A stretch of 64,000 bases of DNA from Pseudomonas promysalinigenes (GTDB taxonomy: Bacteria; Pseudomonadota; Gammaproteobacteria; Pseudomonadales; Pseudomonadaceae). Under the pieces are notes generated by a model, which saw only the letters and a program-made list of their open reading frames with translations, had not been told where the DNA came from and did not search any database. The DNA lies in NCBI RefSeq assembly GCF_014269025.2, contig NZ_CP077094.1, positions 1,798,001 to 1,862,000 on the forward strand, in the 5' to 3' direction. Of this stretch, positions 33,871-44,700 are shown piece by piece (the stretch's first letter is position 1; each line of letters opens with the position of its first letter). The position numbers and the translations under genes were made by a program.

Positions 33871-35823
33871 TCACTCGGCCAGTTCGACCAGCACGGTGCC
33901 TTCGCTGACCATCTCACCTTCCTGGCAAAACAACGTTTTGACTGTCCCGGCATGGGGCGCTCGGACGCTGTGTTCCATCTTCATCGCTTCGAGCACCACC
34001 AATGGGCATCCAGCCTCTACCGCTTGGCCTAGTGCCACCAATACTCGCACGATGCTGCCGTTCATGGGCGCAGCCAAGCCGCCTTGGTTGCTGTGGCTGG
34101 CCTCTGCTGCGGCGATCGGGTCGAACGACTGCACGGCATGCATTTCGCCATCCCACCGCAGGAACAACGTACCCTCGCGGCGGATCGCCAGGTAGCGACG
34201 GCGCACCCCGTTGTCGTCATGACAAAGCTGTTCGCCGTCCAGTTGCCATGTAGGAGCGGCACTGTGCTCAAGCGCAACCGCTTGGTCATCGCCCCCACTC
34301 ACCAAATGCAGGCTGCTGCTCGCAGGCAAACCGAGCCGCAGCCCGTTGCGCCGTGCCCAGGGCGAGCCGCTATCGTCCGCTCGCTGGTGTGGCGCGTGGC
34401 CTTGTAACCATGCCTGTGCCGCTGCCTCCCAGAATGCCGCAGGCAACGCCTGCGCAGCGGGAAGCAACACCTGCTGATGGCGAGGAATAAACCCAGTATC
34501 AAGCTCGGCGGCGGCGAAGGCCGGGTGCGCGAGAATCCGCCGCAGGAAGGCTATGTTGGTTTTTACGCCGCCAATAGCGAATTCGTCGAGCATCGCTAGC
34601 AGCCGCAGGCGTGCCTGCTCTCGGTCTTGGCCCCAGGCAATCAGCTTGCCGAGCATGGGGTCGTAGAACGGTGATACCTCATCCCCTTCGCTGACCCCGC
34701 TATCGACCCGACGGCCGTCTCCGGGTGCCGATTCGCGGTACAGCGTCAGCCTACCGGTGGCTGGTAGAAACTCATTGGCCGGGTCTTCGGCATATAAGCG
34801 CACTTCTATGGCATGGCCGTTCAGCGCCACCTGCTCCTGGGTGATTGGCAGCGGTTCGCCACAGGCCACGCGGATCTGCCAGGCCACCAGGTCAAGCCCG
34901 GTGATGGCTTCGGTGACTGGGTGTTCGACCTGCAGCCGGGTGTTCATTTCCATGAAGAAGAATTCGCCGCGGGCGTCGAGCAGAAACTCGACGGTACCGG
35001 CTCCGACATACCCGATGGCCTTGGCCGCACGCACCGCGGCTTCGCCCATGGCTCGGCGCAGCTCGGCGGGCAGCCCTGGCGCGGGGGCCTCTTCGACCAC
35101 TTTCTGGTGGCGGCGCTGAATCGAGCAGTCACGTTCGTTCAGGTACAGGCAGTTGCCATGCTGGTCGGCGAACACCTGAATTTCCACGTGGCGTGGCTTG
35201 AGTACGTACTTTTCCACCAGCATGCGCGCATCGCCAAATGATGACTGCGCCTCACGCTGAGCCGAGGCCAGTGCGTCAGCCAGCTGGCTTTGCTCCTCGA
35301 CCACTTTCATGCCTTTGCCACCGCCGCCTGCGCTGGCTTTGAGCAACACCGGGTAGCCAATGCGCTCGGCGGCGAGGCGGAAGGTTTCCAGGTCTTGGTC
35401 CTGGCCGTGATAGCCAGGCACCAACGGCACACCTGCATCTTCCATCAGTGCCTTAGCGGCTGATTTGCTACCCATGGCATCGATGGCGCTGGCCGGTGGG
35501 CCGAGGAAGATCAGCCCAGCGGCTTCGATGGCGCGGGCGAAACCTGCGTTTTCGGAGAGAAAGCCATAGCCTGGGTGGATCGCCTGAGCGCCGCTGGCCT
35601 TGGCTGCGGCAATGATCTTGTCGATCACCAAGTAACTGTCGGCAGCTTTGCTGCCGCCCAGGTCGATTCGCACGTCGGCTTCACGGCTGTGGCGGGCGTC
35701 ACGGTCGGTGGCGCTGTGCACTGCGACAGTGGTCAAGCCCATGGCTTTGGCGGTGCGCATTACCCGGCAGGCGATTTCGCCGCGGTTGGCGACCAGCAGG
35801 GTGGTCAGCGTAGGGCGGCTCAT
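33871..35823 (-). CDS. liuD: Methylcrotonyl-CoA carboxylase biotin-containing alpha subunit LiuD
   Basis: The 650-residue protein has a biotin carboxylase domain (about residues 7-450, with [27 protein letters not shown] and the [14 protein letters not shown] motif), a connecting domain, and a C-terminal biotinyl domain with EAMKMEH, where Lys615 should carry biotin. With LiuB it carboxylates 3-methylcrotonyl-CoA in leucine and isovalerate breakdown. Its start overlaps the liuC stop by four bases (ATGA). It is the last gene of the liuABCD operon here; liuE (HMG-CoA lyase) and liuR are not in the window. Confidence 0.94.
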   Translation of the reverse strand: MSRPTLTTLLVANRGEIACRVMRTAKAMGLTTVAVHSATDRDARHSREADVRIDLGGSKAADSYLVIDKIIAAAKASGAQAIHPGYGFLSENAGFARAIEAAGLIFLGPPASAIDAMGSKSAAKALMEDAGVPLVPGYHGQDQDLETFRLAAERIGYPVLLKASAGGGGKGMKVVEEQSQLADALASAQREAQSSFGDARMLVEKYVLKPRHVEIQVFADQHGNCLYLNERDCSIQRRHQKVVEEAPAPGLPAELRRAMGEAAVRAAKAIGYVGAGTVEFLLDARGEFFFMEMNTRLQVEHPVTEAITGLDLVAWQIRVACGEPLPITQEQVALNGHAIEVRLYAEDPANEFLPATGRLTLYRESAPGDGRRVDSGVSEGDEVSPFYDPMLGKLIAWGQDREQARLRLLAMLDEFAIGGVKTNIAFLRRILAHPAFAAAELDTGFIPRHQQVLLPAAQALPAAFWEAAAQAWLQGHAPHQRADDSGSPWARRNGLRLGLPASSSLHLVSGGDDQAVALEHSAAPTWQLDGEQLCHDDNGVRRRYLAIRREGTLFLRWDGEMHAVQSFDPIAAAEASHSNQGGLAAPMNGSIVRVLVALGQAVEAGCPLVVLEAMKMEHSVRAPHAGTVKTLFCQEGEMVSEGTVLVELAE

Positions 35824-36635
35824 GGGCGTGGCTCCTTGTTGTCATCGGTTTGCCAGGCAGGGCGGCGTTTTTCCAGGAAGGCGCGCAGGCCTTCCTGGCC
35901 TTCGGCGCTGACGCGGATGCGGGCGATGGTGTTTTCGCAATAACGGCGCAGCGCTGGGCTGAGTTCACCGTCGTCGACTTTGCACAGCAAGTCCTTGGTG
36001 GCGCGCAGCGCTTGCGGGCTGTTTTGCAGCAGATTGTTCACCCAGGCTTGTACCTGCGCCTCAAGCTCGGTGGCGGGGTATACCTCGGCCAGCAAGCCCA
36101 GTTCGCGCGCGCGCGCGCCGCTGAAACGGTCGGCGGTCAATGCGTAGCGGCGGGCCGCGCGTTCACCGATGGCTTTGACCACGAATGGGCTGATCACTGC
36201 CGGAGCCAGGCCGATACGTACCTCCGAGAGGCAAAGCTGAGCGTCTTCAGCGCCGATGGCCATGTCACAGCAGCTGATAAGCCCCACTGCGCCACCAAAG
36301 GCTGCGCCGTGAACCACCGCCAGGGTCGGTGCCTTGAGGCGGTGCAGGGCATACATCAACTCGCCCAGTTCGCGGGCATCATCCAGGTTGGTGTTGAAGT
36401 CCAACTGCGCCGACTGCTGCATCCACGCAACGTCGGCGCCAGCGCTGAAGTGCCGGCCCCGGCCGCGCAGCAGCAAGAAGCGCAGGCTGGCGTCGTCCGA
36501 CAGTTGGTCAAGGGCAACGATCAGCTCACGGATCATCTGCGCATTGAAGGCATTGTTCTTGTCCTCGCGGCTCAGCCACAGGGTGGCGAAGCCGCGCGGG
36601 TCGCGGATCACTTCGAGGGTGCTGAAGTCATTCAT
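35820..36635 (-). CDS. liuC: Methylglutaconyl-CoA hydratase LiuC
   Basis: The 271-residue protein is a crotonase-fold enzyme with the oxyanion-hole segments RGRGRHFSAGADVAWM and VHGAAFGGAVGLISCCDM and the acidic catalytic region LSEVRIGLAPAVISPFV. Placed between the two methylcrotonyl-CoA carboxylase subunit genes, it should hydrate 3-methylglutaconyl-CoA to HMG-CoA, the fourth step of leucine degradation. Three bases separate it from liuB, and it overlaps liuD by four bases. By sequence alone it could be another enoyl-CoA hydratase; the operon makes the assignment. Confidence 0.92.
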   Translation of the reverse strand: MNDFSTLEVIRDPRGFATLWLSREDKNNAFNAQMIRELIVALDQLSDDASLRFLLLRGRGRHFSAGADVAWMQQSAQLDFNTNLDDARELGELMYALHRLKAPTLAVVHGAAFGGAVGLISCCDMAIGAEDAQLCLSEVRIGLAPAVISPFVVKAIGERAARRYALTADRFSGARARELGLLAEVYPATELEAQVQAWVNNLLQNSPQALRATKDLLCKVDDGELSPALRRYCENTIARIRVSAEGQEGLRAFLEKRRPAWQTDDNKEPRP

Positions 36636-36638
36636 CGG

Positions 36639-38246
36639 TCACATCCGGAAAATGCCGAAGCGGCTCTGTTCGATCGGGGCGTTCAGCGCGGCTGACAATG
36701 CAAGGCCAAGAATGTCTCGGGTCTGTGCGGGGTCGATCACGCCGTCATCCCATAGGCGAGCGCTGGAATAGTAAGGATGGCCCTGGCGTTCGTACTGGTC
36801 GAGAATCGGCTGCTTGAGCCTGGCTTCATCCTCGGCGCTGAAAGCCTGACCGCTGCGTTCGCTCTGCTCGCGCTTGACTTGCGCCAGCACCCCGGCAGCC
36901 TGCTCGGCACCCATCACGCCGATCCGCGCGTTGGGCCACATCCACAGCAAGCGCGGGTCGTAGGCGCGGCCGCACATCCCGTAGTTGCCAGCGCCGAAGC
37001 TGCCGCCGATGATCACCGTGAATTTCGGCACCTGAGCGCAGGCCACGGCGGTGACCAGCTTGGCGCCATGCTTGGCGATGCCGCCTTCCTCGTACTTTTT
37101 GCCCACCATGAAGCCTGTGATGTTCTGCAGAAACAGCAGCGGTACCCCGCGCTGGCAGGCCAGCTCGATGAAGTGCGCGCCTTTTTGCGCAGCCTCGGCA
37201 AACAGAATGCCGTTGTTGGCCAGGATGGCTACTGGGTAACCCTGCAGGTGAGCAAAGCCGCACACCAGGGTGGTGCCGAACAGCGCCTTGAATTCATCGA
37301 ACAGCGACGCGTCCACCAGCCTTGCAATCACTTCGCGCACGTCGAAGGGTTGTTTGGCATCTGCCGGGATCACGCCGTAAAGCTCCTCGGCGCTATACAG
37401 CGGTTCAGCCGGCACCTGGCACTGCAACTTGCCAAGCTTGTGCCAGTTGAGATTGGCCACGCTGCGCCTGGCAATTGCCAGGGCGTGTTCGTCGTCGTCG
37501 GCGTAATGGTCGGCTACGCCGCTGGTACGGCAATGCACGTCGGCGCCGCCAAGCTCTTCGGCGCTCACCACTTCACCGGTGGCGGCTTTGACCAGCGGCG
37601 GCCCGGCCAGGAAAATGGTCGCCTGCTGGCGGACCATGATCGCTTCATCGGCCATGGCTGGCACATAGGCACCGCCCGCGGTGCAGGAGCCCATCACCAC
37701 GGCGATCTGCGGGATACCCAACGCGCTCATGTTGGCCTGGTTGAAGAAGATTCGCCCGAAATGCTCGCGGTCGGGGAACACTTCGTCCTGGCGTGGCAGG
37801 TTGGCGCCGCCGGAGTCCACCAGGTAGATGCACGGTAGTCGGTTCTGCAGGGCGATGGTTTGTGCGCGCAGGTGCTTTTTCACCGTCAGCGGGTAGTAAG
37901 AGCCGCCTTTGACCGTGGCATCGTTGGCCACGATCATGCATTCAACACCCTCGATGCGCCCGATGCCGGCGATCAAGCCGGCTGCCGGTACGTCCTCGCC
38001 ATACACTTGGTGGGCGGCCAACTGGCCGATCTCCAGAAATGGCGAGCCTGCATCCAGCAGCCGGTCGATGCGCTCACGTGGTAGCAGCTTGCCACGCGAG
38101 GTGTGCCGCTGCTGAGCGCTCGGCCCACCTCCCTGGGCCACTTGGGCGAGCAGGCCGCGAAGGTGTCTGACCTGTTCGAGCATGGCCGCGCTGTTATTGG
38201 CGAACTCTGCCGAACGCGGATTGATCTGGGTATGCAAGATAGCCAT
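36639..38246 (-). CDS. liuB: Methylcrotonyl-CoA carboxylase carboxyltransferase beta subunit LiuB
   Basis: The 535-residue protein has the two acyl-CoA carboxyltransferase subdomains. Visible features are the [14 protein letters not shown]-terminal motif, [36 protein letters not shown], the [12 protein letters not shown] loop, and the C-terminal [18 protein letters not shown], which binds acyl-CoA and carboxybiotin. It transfers CO2 from LiuD biotin to 3-methylcrotonyl-CoA. These motifs and the leucine operon context separate it from propionyl-CoA carboxylase PccB. It starts 19 bases after liuA. Confidence 0.95.
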   Translation of the reverse strand: MAILHTQINPRSAEFANNSAAMLEQVRHLRGLLAQVAQGGGPSAQQRHTSRGKLLPRERIDRLLDAGSPFLEIGQLAAHQVYGEDVPAAGLIAGIGRIEGVECMIVANDATVKGGSYYPLTVKKHLRAQTIALQNRLPCIYLVDSGGANLPRQDEVFPDREHFGRIFFNQANMSALGIPQIAVVMGSCTAGGAYVPAMADEAIMVRQQATIFLAGPPLVKAATGEVVSAEELGGADVHCRTSGVADHYADDDEHALAIARRSVANLNWHKLGKLQCQVPAEPLYSAEELYGVIPADAKQPFDVREVIARLVDASLFDEFKALFGTTLVCGFAHLQGYPVAILANNGILFAEAAQKGAHFIELACQRGVPLLFLQNITGFMVGKKYEEGGIAKHGAKLVTAVACAQVPKFTVIIGGSFGAGNYGMCGRAYDPRLLWMWPNARIGVMGAEQAAGVLAQVKREQSERSGQAFSAEDEARLKQPILDQYERQGHPYYSSARLWDDGVIDPAQTRDILGLALSAALNAPIEQSRFGIFRM

Positions 38247-38265
38247 AGGCGCCCGTTCCTTGTTC

Positions 38266-39429
38266 TCAGCGGGTTTCGTTGAACAATTCGCGACCGATCA
38301 ACATTCGGCGAATTTCGCTGGTGCCGGCGCCGATCTCGTACAGCTTGGCATCGCGCAGCAGGCGGCCAGCTGGGAATTCGTTGATGTAGCCATTGCCGCC
38401 GAGAATCTGGATCGCTTCCAGGGCCATCTGCGTGGCGCGCTCGGCGGTATAAAGAATCACCCCGGCGGCGTCCTTGCGGGTGGTTTCGCCACGGTCGCAG
38501 GCCTGTGCCACGGCATACAGGTAGGCGCGGCTGGCGTTGAGTTGGGTGTACATGTCGGCAAGCTTGCCCTGGATCAACTGGAACTCGCCGATGCTCTGGC
38601 CGAATTGTTTGCGATCGTGAACATAGGGCACCACCAGGTCCATACAGCTTTGCATGATGCCGGTCGGGCCGCCGGAGAGCACCACGCGCTCGTAGTCCAG
38701 GCCGCTCATCAACACCTTCACGCCGCCGTTGAGTTGCCCAAGGACATTTTCGGCCGGCACTTCAACGCCGTCGAAAAACAGCTCGCAGGTGTTGGAGCCG
38801 CGCATGCCCAGCTTGTCGAATTTGTTGCTGCGGCTAAAGCCTTTCCAATCACGCTCGACGATGAAAGCGGTGATGCCATGAGCGCCCTTGTCCAGATCGG
38901 TCTTGGCGTAAATCACGTAGGTGTTGGCGTCTGGGCCGTTGGTGATCCAGGTCTTGCTGCCATTGAGCACATAGTGATCGCCGCGCTGCTCGGCGCGCAG
39001 TTTCATCGACACAACGTCGGAGCCGGCGTTGGGCTCGCTCATGGCCAAGGCACCGATGTGCTCGCCGCTGATCAGCTTGGGCAGGTACTTGAGTTTCTGT
39101 TCGTGGGTGCCGTTGCGGTTGATCTGGTTCACGCAGAGGTTGGAGTGGGCGCCGTAAGACAGTGCCACCGAGGCCGAACCGCGACTGATCTCCTCCATGG
39201 CAACCACATGGGCCAGGTAGCCCAGGCCTGTGCCGCCGTATTCTTCGCTAACGGTAATCCCCAGCAAGCCCATGTCGCCGAACTTGCGCCACATGTCGGC
39301 GGGGAACAGGTTGTCATGGTCGATTTGCGCTGCACGTGGCGCCAATTCGGCGGCGACGAAGGTGCGCACTTGGTCACGGAGCATGTCGATGGTTTCGCCA
39401 AGGGCGAAGTTCAGGCTGGGGTAATGCAT
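38266..39429 (-). CDS. liuA: Isovaleryl-CoA dehydrogenase LiuA
   Basis: This 387-residue flavoprotein has the acyl-CoA dehydrogenase signatures: [50 protein letters not shown], the FAD/dimer segment [33 protein letters not shown], and [16 protein letters not shown] with the isovaleryl-CoA dehydrogenase-type Glu. It oxidises isovaleryl-CoA to 3-methylcrotonyl-CoA and passes electrons to ETF. It is the first gene of the operon; two TTTACGT-type palindromes lie 190-255 bases upstream, between it and the divergent acyl-CoA ligase gene. Confidence 0.95.
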   Translation of the reverse strand: MHYPSLNFALGETIDMLRDQVRTFVAAELAPRAAQIDHDNLFPADMWRKFGDMGLLGITVSEEYGGTGLGYLAHVVAMEEISRGSASVALSYGAHSNLCVNQINRNGTHEQKLKYLPKLISGEHIGALAMSEPNAGSDVVSMKLRAEQRGDHYVLNGSKTWITNGPDANTYVIYAKTDLDKGAHGITAFIVERDWKGFSRSNKFDKLGMRGSNTCELFFDGVEVPAENVLGQLNGGVKVLMSGLDYERVVLSGGPTGIMQSCMDLVVPYVHDRKQFGQSIGEFQLIQGKLADMYTQLNASRAYLYAVAQACDRGETTRKDAAGVILYTAERATQMALEAIQILGGNGYINEFPAGRLLRDAKLYEIGAGTSEIRRMLIGRELFNETR

Positions 39430-39493
39430 TCAATGGCACCTTCTTGTTCTTGAAATAGGAGTAACACCGTAGCTCACGGCCATGACTTCGTCC

Positions 39494-39586
39494 CAGTGGG
39501 AGTGGGTTGGCACTGCGCGAGCGATCGTTCAGGCAGTGGGGTCGCTCGTACTGACGCATTTGGGTAAGCCCACTCCCGCAGTGGGT
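39494..39586. repeat. Degenerate REP-like inverted pair upstream of liuA
   Basis: The unit GTGGGAGTGGGTTGGCACTGCGCGAGCG and an inverted copy (CTGCGGGAGTGGGCTTACCC on the other strand) resemble eroded P. putida REP elements, whose usual form is GGGAGCGGGTTTGCCCGCGAA. The arms GGGAGTGGG (39498-39506) and CCCACTCCC (39569-39577) are exactly complementary. Confidence 0.45.
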
Positions 39587-39617
39587 GTGCTGGGTCGTGC
39601 GGTCTTGTGCATAACCT

Positions 39618-39631
39618 TTACGTTAACGTAA
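39618..39631. promoter_or_regulatory. LiuR-type palindrome 1
   Basis: TTACGTTAACGTAA is a perfect 14-bp palindrome in the divergent region between liuA and the acyl-CoA ligase gene. It resembles sites of the MerR-family leucine-degradation regulator LiuR. Its centre is 50 bases from that of the second site. Confidence 0.65.
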
Positions 39632-39666
39632 GCCTGCGTTGGTTCGCTGTCAATCGACTCATCACC

Positions 39667-39682
39667 TTTACGTAAACGTAAA
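39667..39682. promoter_or_regulatory. LiuR-type palindrome 2
   Basis: TTTACGTAAACGTAAA is a 16-bp inverted repeat nearly identical to the site at 39618 and 58 bases before the acyl-CoA ligase start. The two sites together suggest joint control of liuABCD and the divergent ligase gene. Confidence 0.65.
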
Positions 39683-39740
39683 TCTAGGCCAGAGTAGTTG
39701 TCGCCCGTCGTGCCCAAAACAATCACAAGAAGGGACACCC

Positions 39741-41417
39741 ATGAGTCAACCAAGCTATACCCGCGGCCGCCAGGACCAACCGCTGCTAACGATGACCATC
39801 GGCCAGGCTTTCGACGCGACCGTAGCCCGCTGCGGCCACGGTGAAGCACTGGTAGTGCGGCACCAGAACCTGCGCTACAGCTGGCGGCAACTGGCCGAAC
39901 AAGTCGACCTGCATGCCCGTGCGCTCATGACCTTGGGCGTGCGTGAGGGCGAGCGGGTTGGCATCTGGGCACCCAACTGCGCTCAATGGTGCATCCTGCA
40001 AATTGCCAGCGCCAAAGTCGGTGCGATTCTGGTGAACATCAACCCGGCGTACCGTGTGGGTGAACTGGAGTACGTGCTCCGTCAGTCCGGCTGCTGCTGG
40101 CTGGTATGTGCCGATGCCTTCAAGACCTGCGATTACCACGCCATGGTGCAGCAGTTGGTGCCGGAGCTGGCCAGCGCCGGGATGGGTAATTTGACCAGCC
40201 AGTGCTTGCCGCAGCTGCGTGGTGTGGTCAGCCTGGCGGCTAACCCGCCAAGCGGCTTCTTGCCTTGGCAAACCCTTGCCGAGCGGGCAGGGCAGACCTC
40301 GCTGCAAGCCTATGCGGCCCGCCAGCACAGTGTGAAGTTCGACCAGCCGGTGAATATTCAGTACACCTCCGGTACCACCGGCGCACCCAAGGGCGCTACC
40401 CTCAGCCATTACAACATCCTCAACAACGGCTTCATGGTTGGCGAAAGCCTGGGACTGAGCGCGCTTGACCGCATGGTAATCCCGGTGCCGCTGTACCACT
40501 GTTTCGGCATGGTCATGGCCAACCTGGGTTGCATCACCCATGGCAGCACCATGATCTACCCAAGCGACGCCTTCGACGCTGAGCTGGCATTACGTGCAGT
40601 GGCCGAGGAGCGTGCGAGCATTCTGTATGGCGTGCCGACTATGTTCATCGCCATGCTCGACCACCCGTCGCGCCTGCAGCTGGACCTGTCGACGTTACGC
40701 AGCGGCATCATGGCCGGCGCTACCTGCCCAATCGAGGTGATGCGCCGGGTGATTGACCAGTTGCACATGGCGCAAGTGCAAATCGCTTACGGCATGACCG
40801 AAACCAGCCCAGTGTCCCTTCAGACCGGCCCCGATGACGAGCTGGAATTGCGCGTGACAACCGTGGGGCGTACTCAGCCTAAGCTTGAGACCAAGCTGGT
40901 GGACGGCGAGGGTTGCATCGTCCCCCGAGGCCAGATGGGCGAATTGTGTACCCGTGGCTACAGTGTGATGCTTGGCTACTGGGGCAACCCCCAGGCCACC
41001 GCTGATGCCATTGACCCGCAGGGCTGGATGCATTCAGGCGACCTGGCAACGATGGATGAGCAGGGTTATGTGCGTATCGTTGGGCGTAACAAGGACATGA
41101 TCATCCGTGGAGGCGAGAATATCTATCCACGGGAGTTGGAGGAATTTCTGCACACCCACCCGGCGGTGGCCGAGGCCCAGGTCGTGGGTATACCCTGCAG
41201 CAAATACGGTGAGCAAGTGGTGGCGTGGATCCGCCTGCACCCAGGCCATAGCGCTACGGCGGATGAGCTGCAGCAGTGGTGCAACGGGCGGATAGCGCAT
41301 TTCAAGACGCCACGGCATTTCTGCTTTGTCGAGGCGTTCCCGATGACCGTGACCGGCAAGGTGCAGAAGTTTCGCATCCGCGAGATCAGCATTGCGCAAT
41401 GGGTAGCTGGAACGTAG
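39741..41417 (+). CDS. Acyl-CoA synthetase (AMP-binding, FadD-like)
   Basis: The 558-residue enzyme carries [18 protein letters not shown], the acyl-binding region, [11 protein letters not shown], the hinge [37 protein letters not shown]-like segment and the C-terminal lysine motif [12 protein letters not shown]. It should activate a medium- or branched-chain carboxylate to its CoA ester. Divergence from liuA across two shared palindromes suggests a role in leucine, isovalerate or related acyclic terpenoid breakdown, for example making isovaleryl-CoA. AGAAGGGA lies before the ATG at 39741; the frame extends upstream without support. A strong hairpin follows the stop. Confidence 0.88.
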   Translation: [558 protein letters not shown]

Positions 41418-41451
41418 AACAGGGCGCCTGGTGTTAGCCGCTGAGTGGCCG

Positions 41452-41477
41452 GTGCCCCGCACTCTGCAGCGGGGCAC
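41452..41477. terminator. Hairpin between acyl-CoA ligase gene and the 67-aa gene
   Basis: GTGCCCCGC and GCGGGGCAC form a perfect 9-bp stem with an 8-base loop, followed by CGGCCTTT on the plus strand. It lies between two convergent genes. Confidence 0.6.
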
Positions 41478-41495
41478 GGCCTTTGACGCCGGAGG

Positions 41496-41699
41496 TTACT
41501 TACGTTTGACATTGACGGCGTGGGGTTTGCCATTAACCACCTCGATGTCGAACACCACCTCAACACCGTCCTCCAGGTCGCCAGCCTGTTCCGGGGGAAG
41601 GTATACCAACTTCTTATCATATTTCACGTCGATGTGGCCGAATTTATCGACTTCATCCATGTCACGCACTTTGCCGGTCCTGCCTATTTTATCGCTCAT
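41496..41699 (-). CDS. Small basic-acidic hypothetical protein (OB-like)
   Basis: The 67-residue protein has a good ribosome binding site (GAGGATGCAACC before the ATG). The pattern alternates beta-strand-like segments (GRTGKVRDMDEVDKFGHIDV, KLVYLPPEQAGDL, VEVVFDIEVVNGKPHAVNVKRK), resembling the size and strand layout of a cold-shock-like OB fold, but RNP motifs are not evident. The function is unknown. It lies immediately downstream of the giant rhs gene on the same strand, the position where an Rhs immunity protein is expected, although its sequence does not look like a known immunity protein. Confidence 0.7.
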   Translation of the reverse strand: MSDKIGRTGKVRDMDEVDKFGHIDVKYDKKLVYLPPEQAGDLEDGVEVVFDIEVVNGKPHAVNVKRK

Positions 41700-41794
41700 G
41701 GTTGCATCCTCGTTGTCATCGCTTAGGTGCGCGCTTGCCCGTCAACAATGCAAGCGCATGTTGGTGCGTTAACCGCATTCAGCTGTCAGGCCTC

Positions 41795-44700
41795 CTACCA
41801 GAAACTTGCACTTTGGGTTGCAGGTAGCAGCCTGTGCCGTACCGTGCGCAGGGATGGCAAGCGAGGTACCTGCCCAGCTGCAGTGCTACCCGAACGCCTT
41901 ACACTGACGGCGTTACTCGCCTGCCGCTCGGGTTGCTCTGCGTCCTCCAGCGCCTGGCGCTGGTTTTCCAGGTCTATGCTCGAGTTGATCGTGCCAAGCA
42001 ATATGTTGCTGTCGAGCAGGTTGCCAGCAGCATCGGCGGTATAGGCGGCCGCGCGGTGCATCCGCGTTTGCATGATCGGTGCGAGCATCCCCTTGCTTTG
42101 CATGTAACTGCCAACTTTCCCGATCAGTCCCGACCGGGCGAAGTTGATCGGGGTGTTTTCACCTATTACGACGCTTTCAGTCAGGTGATACATCAGCCGT
42201 CGGCGAAGGCTGCCCAGCTTGCCAGGGGAGCCCAGGCCGCCCAGCGCATCATCGGCCAACGCACTCAGCCGGCCGGCCCCACGGGCTGCACGCCAGGAGG
42301 CTTTGAGCCCTTTAAGGCCCGTTCGCGCAAATGTCTTGGCCGCGTTCCACACCACTTTGGCGCCTTTGCCCACCAGCGTGGCACCCTTTGCCAAAAGTTT
42401 GAGCCCGCTCAGGCCGAGCTTGAACAACCCAGAGAAGCCCATGGTGCTCAGCACCCCGGTGGTGACCGAAGCGATACTCAGTGCCCGCGACAATCGAGGG
42501 TTCGAATCGGCGGTGAATACTGCCGCCACTTCGAAGGCGAACGACAGTATGCTCATCACCGTGACGAAGCCCAGCACGATCGCCGACATACCCCCGGTGA
42601 CGACGGTCAGCACCGCGCCCACAACCGCCACCAATGCCGAGAATGCCAGGCCACGCCAGCGGTTGCCGACCGGCATTTTCTGCGTGTCGGTCAGCGCTCT
42701 TTCGTAGCTGGCGTTCTGCGCCTGCTGGTCCCAGCGGCTGACCATGATCGCACCGCTGGGGTCGTGCAGGTTCACCGGGTCCGGGCAATGGGCATAGTCA
42801 TTGATGCCCCCTTCGCCGAACGGGCTGAGCCAGTCGGGCTGGGCGTAGCGGCGCAGTGTCGGGTCGTAGCTGCGGTAACCATTGCCGGCGTGATAGTGAC
42901 CGGTGAGCGGATCACGGCGCATACCGTTGTACCCGTTGACGACACCCTCGAGTGCCTTGCCCTCGCCGAAGGGCAGCAAGGGCGCCAGTTCCAGCTTACC
43001 GTCCCGGACCTGGCCGGCGACCCCCACCTGTGGGTCATCGATCAACCAACGCACCTCGTTTTCATCGTACTGAGCCAGGCCGCAGGTCAAGCTTGTGTGC
43101 TGGCAAGCCTCGCCGGCCTTGTCGTAACGCAATTGGCCAATAAGCTCGTCGCCTTCATAGCGCAGCTCGCGGGTGCTCTGGTCGCTCTCCAGGTATTGCG
43201 CCGCCAGACGCTGGCTGCCGTCGTATTCATAGCGCGCTAGTAGCTTGCCGGCTTCATCGCTGACCTTGAGGATCTGGCCGGCGGCGTTGTAACTGTAGTG
43301 ATGCTGGCCAGCGGCGTCGGTCAGAAAGCCGTTGGCGTTCCATGCCAAGTTTTGGGTGTCATCGTCGCAGTTGATTCCCACAAGCTGGGTGGGGTCGGTT
43401 TTGCTGTAGGCCAGGTCTTCGGTTTGGGTTTTGCCGTCATAGGTGGTGGTGATGCATTGCGTCAGGTTGTTCAAGGCATCCCAAGTGAACGCCTGGGCTT
43501 TGACCGCCATGCCCCGTGCATTGAGCGGGCAATGCTTGGCGGCGCTGGTTTTGCATTCGTATTTTTGCAGGCGATCAAGCGCGTCGTACTCGAAATGCTC
43601 CGCACGCAGCTGCTTGCCTTGCTCGAAACTAGTCTTGCTAGCCAAGCGACCATCGCCGCGCCAGGTCAGGCATTGCTTGAAGCATTCGCTACCATTGCGC
43701 AGGAAGCGCCGGGTCATTTCCTGGCCAAAGCCATCGTATTCACTCAGCACTTGCCAGCGGCCGCCGGCTTTGAGTGCCAGGGCGCTACGCGACTGCAGGC
43801 GGCCCTGTGGGTCGTAGCGGTGTATGACCTCTTCATGGTCCTGGCACGTGCGCAGCAACAGCCCTTGGCGGTCGGTGAACACACGTTGCCAGTGGCCGTC
43901 AGCGCGCAGCGATGCCAGCGTCAGTCCACGCAGGCTCTGCCAGCGGCAGCCCTGGCGCTTGGCACGGGGCGATGTCTGCTCGACATGCTGGCGTCCAGGC
44001 AGGTTGGCGTCGCGGTAGGTCTGTTTCCAGTCACTGGCGGTTTTGCTGTCGCTGGCGGCCGAGTCGAGGGTCAGTGTGTCATCGTTGACGGTGAGGCTGG
44101 AGAGGGTATGGCCCTGCGCCATGAGCCATGAACCGCCGGCGTTCTGAAGGGTGATGAGGGTGCTTTTATCAGGCAGCGTCACGCTAGTATCACTGAAACC
44201 GTAAGTGCGTTTGCCCACGGTGCGCGAAGTGAGCGTGCTGATGGCAGTGACTTTCTGCGTAGCCACTACCACGCCGTCCACTTTCAGTTCGGTGGCGTGG
44301 TTGCTCAGGCCGTGATAGCGGTAGGCGATGGTGGACTTGTCGGGGCGGGTAAGCTGCGTGACCCTGCCCATTGCGTCGCGCTTAAGGCTATAGATAGCAG
44401 TTTGCGTGCCCAGGCTACGTTCGTATCGGATGACATGGCCTGACCGGTCGTAGTGCCTGAGCAATTGCAGCTGCGTACGGCCAGCACTATCGGTCAGGTG
44501 CTCCACTTGTTCGAAGGTCCCGTCCCTGCGATGAGCGTACTCGGAGCTGCGTTGGAACAGACATTGCCCGTCCAGGCCATGTTCGACCAGGTGCTGAGTC
44601 TTGATGTCCTGGGTCGCCAGCGATTCGCGCCCAAGGCTGCCTGATGCGACGTCGGTGTTGCTCTGGGCTTGCAGTGCGCTGAGCATCCCCGGCCCATCCA

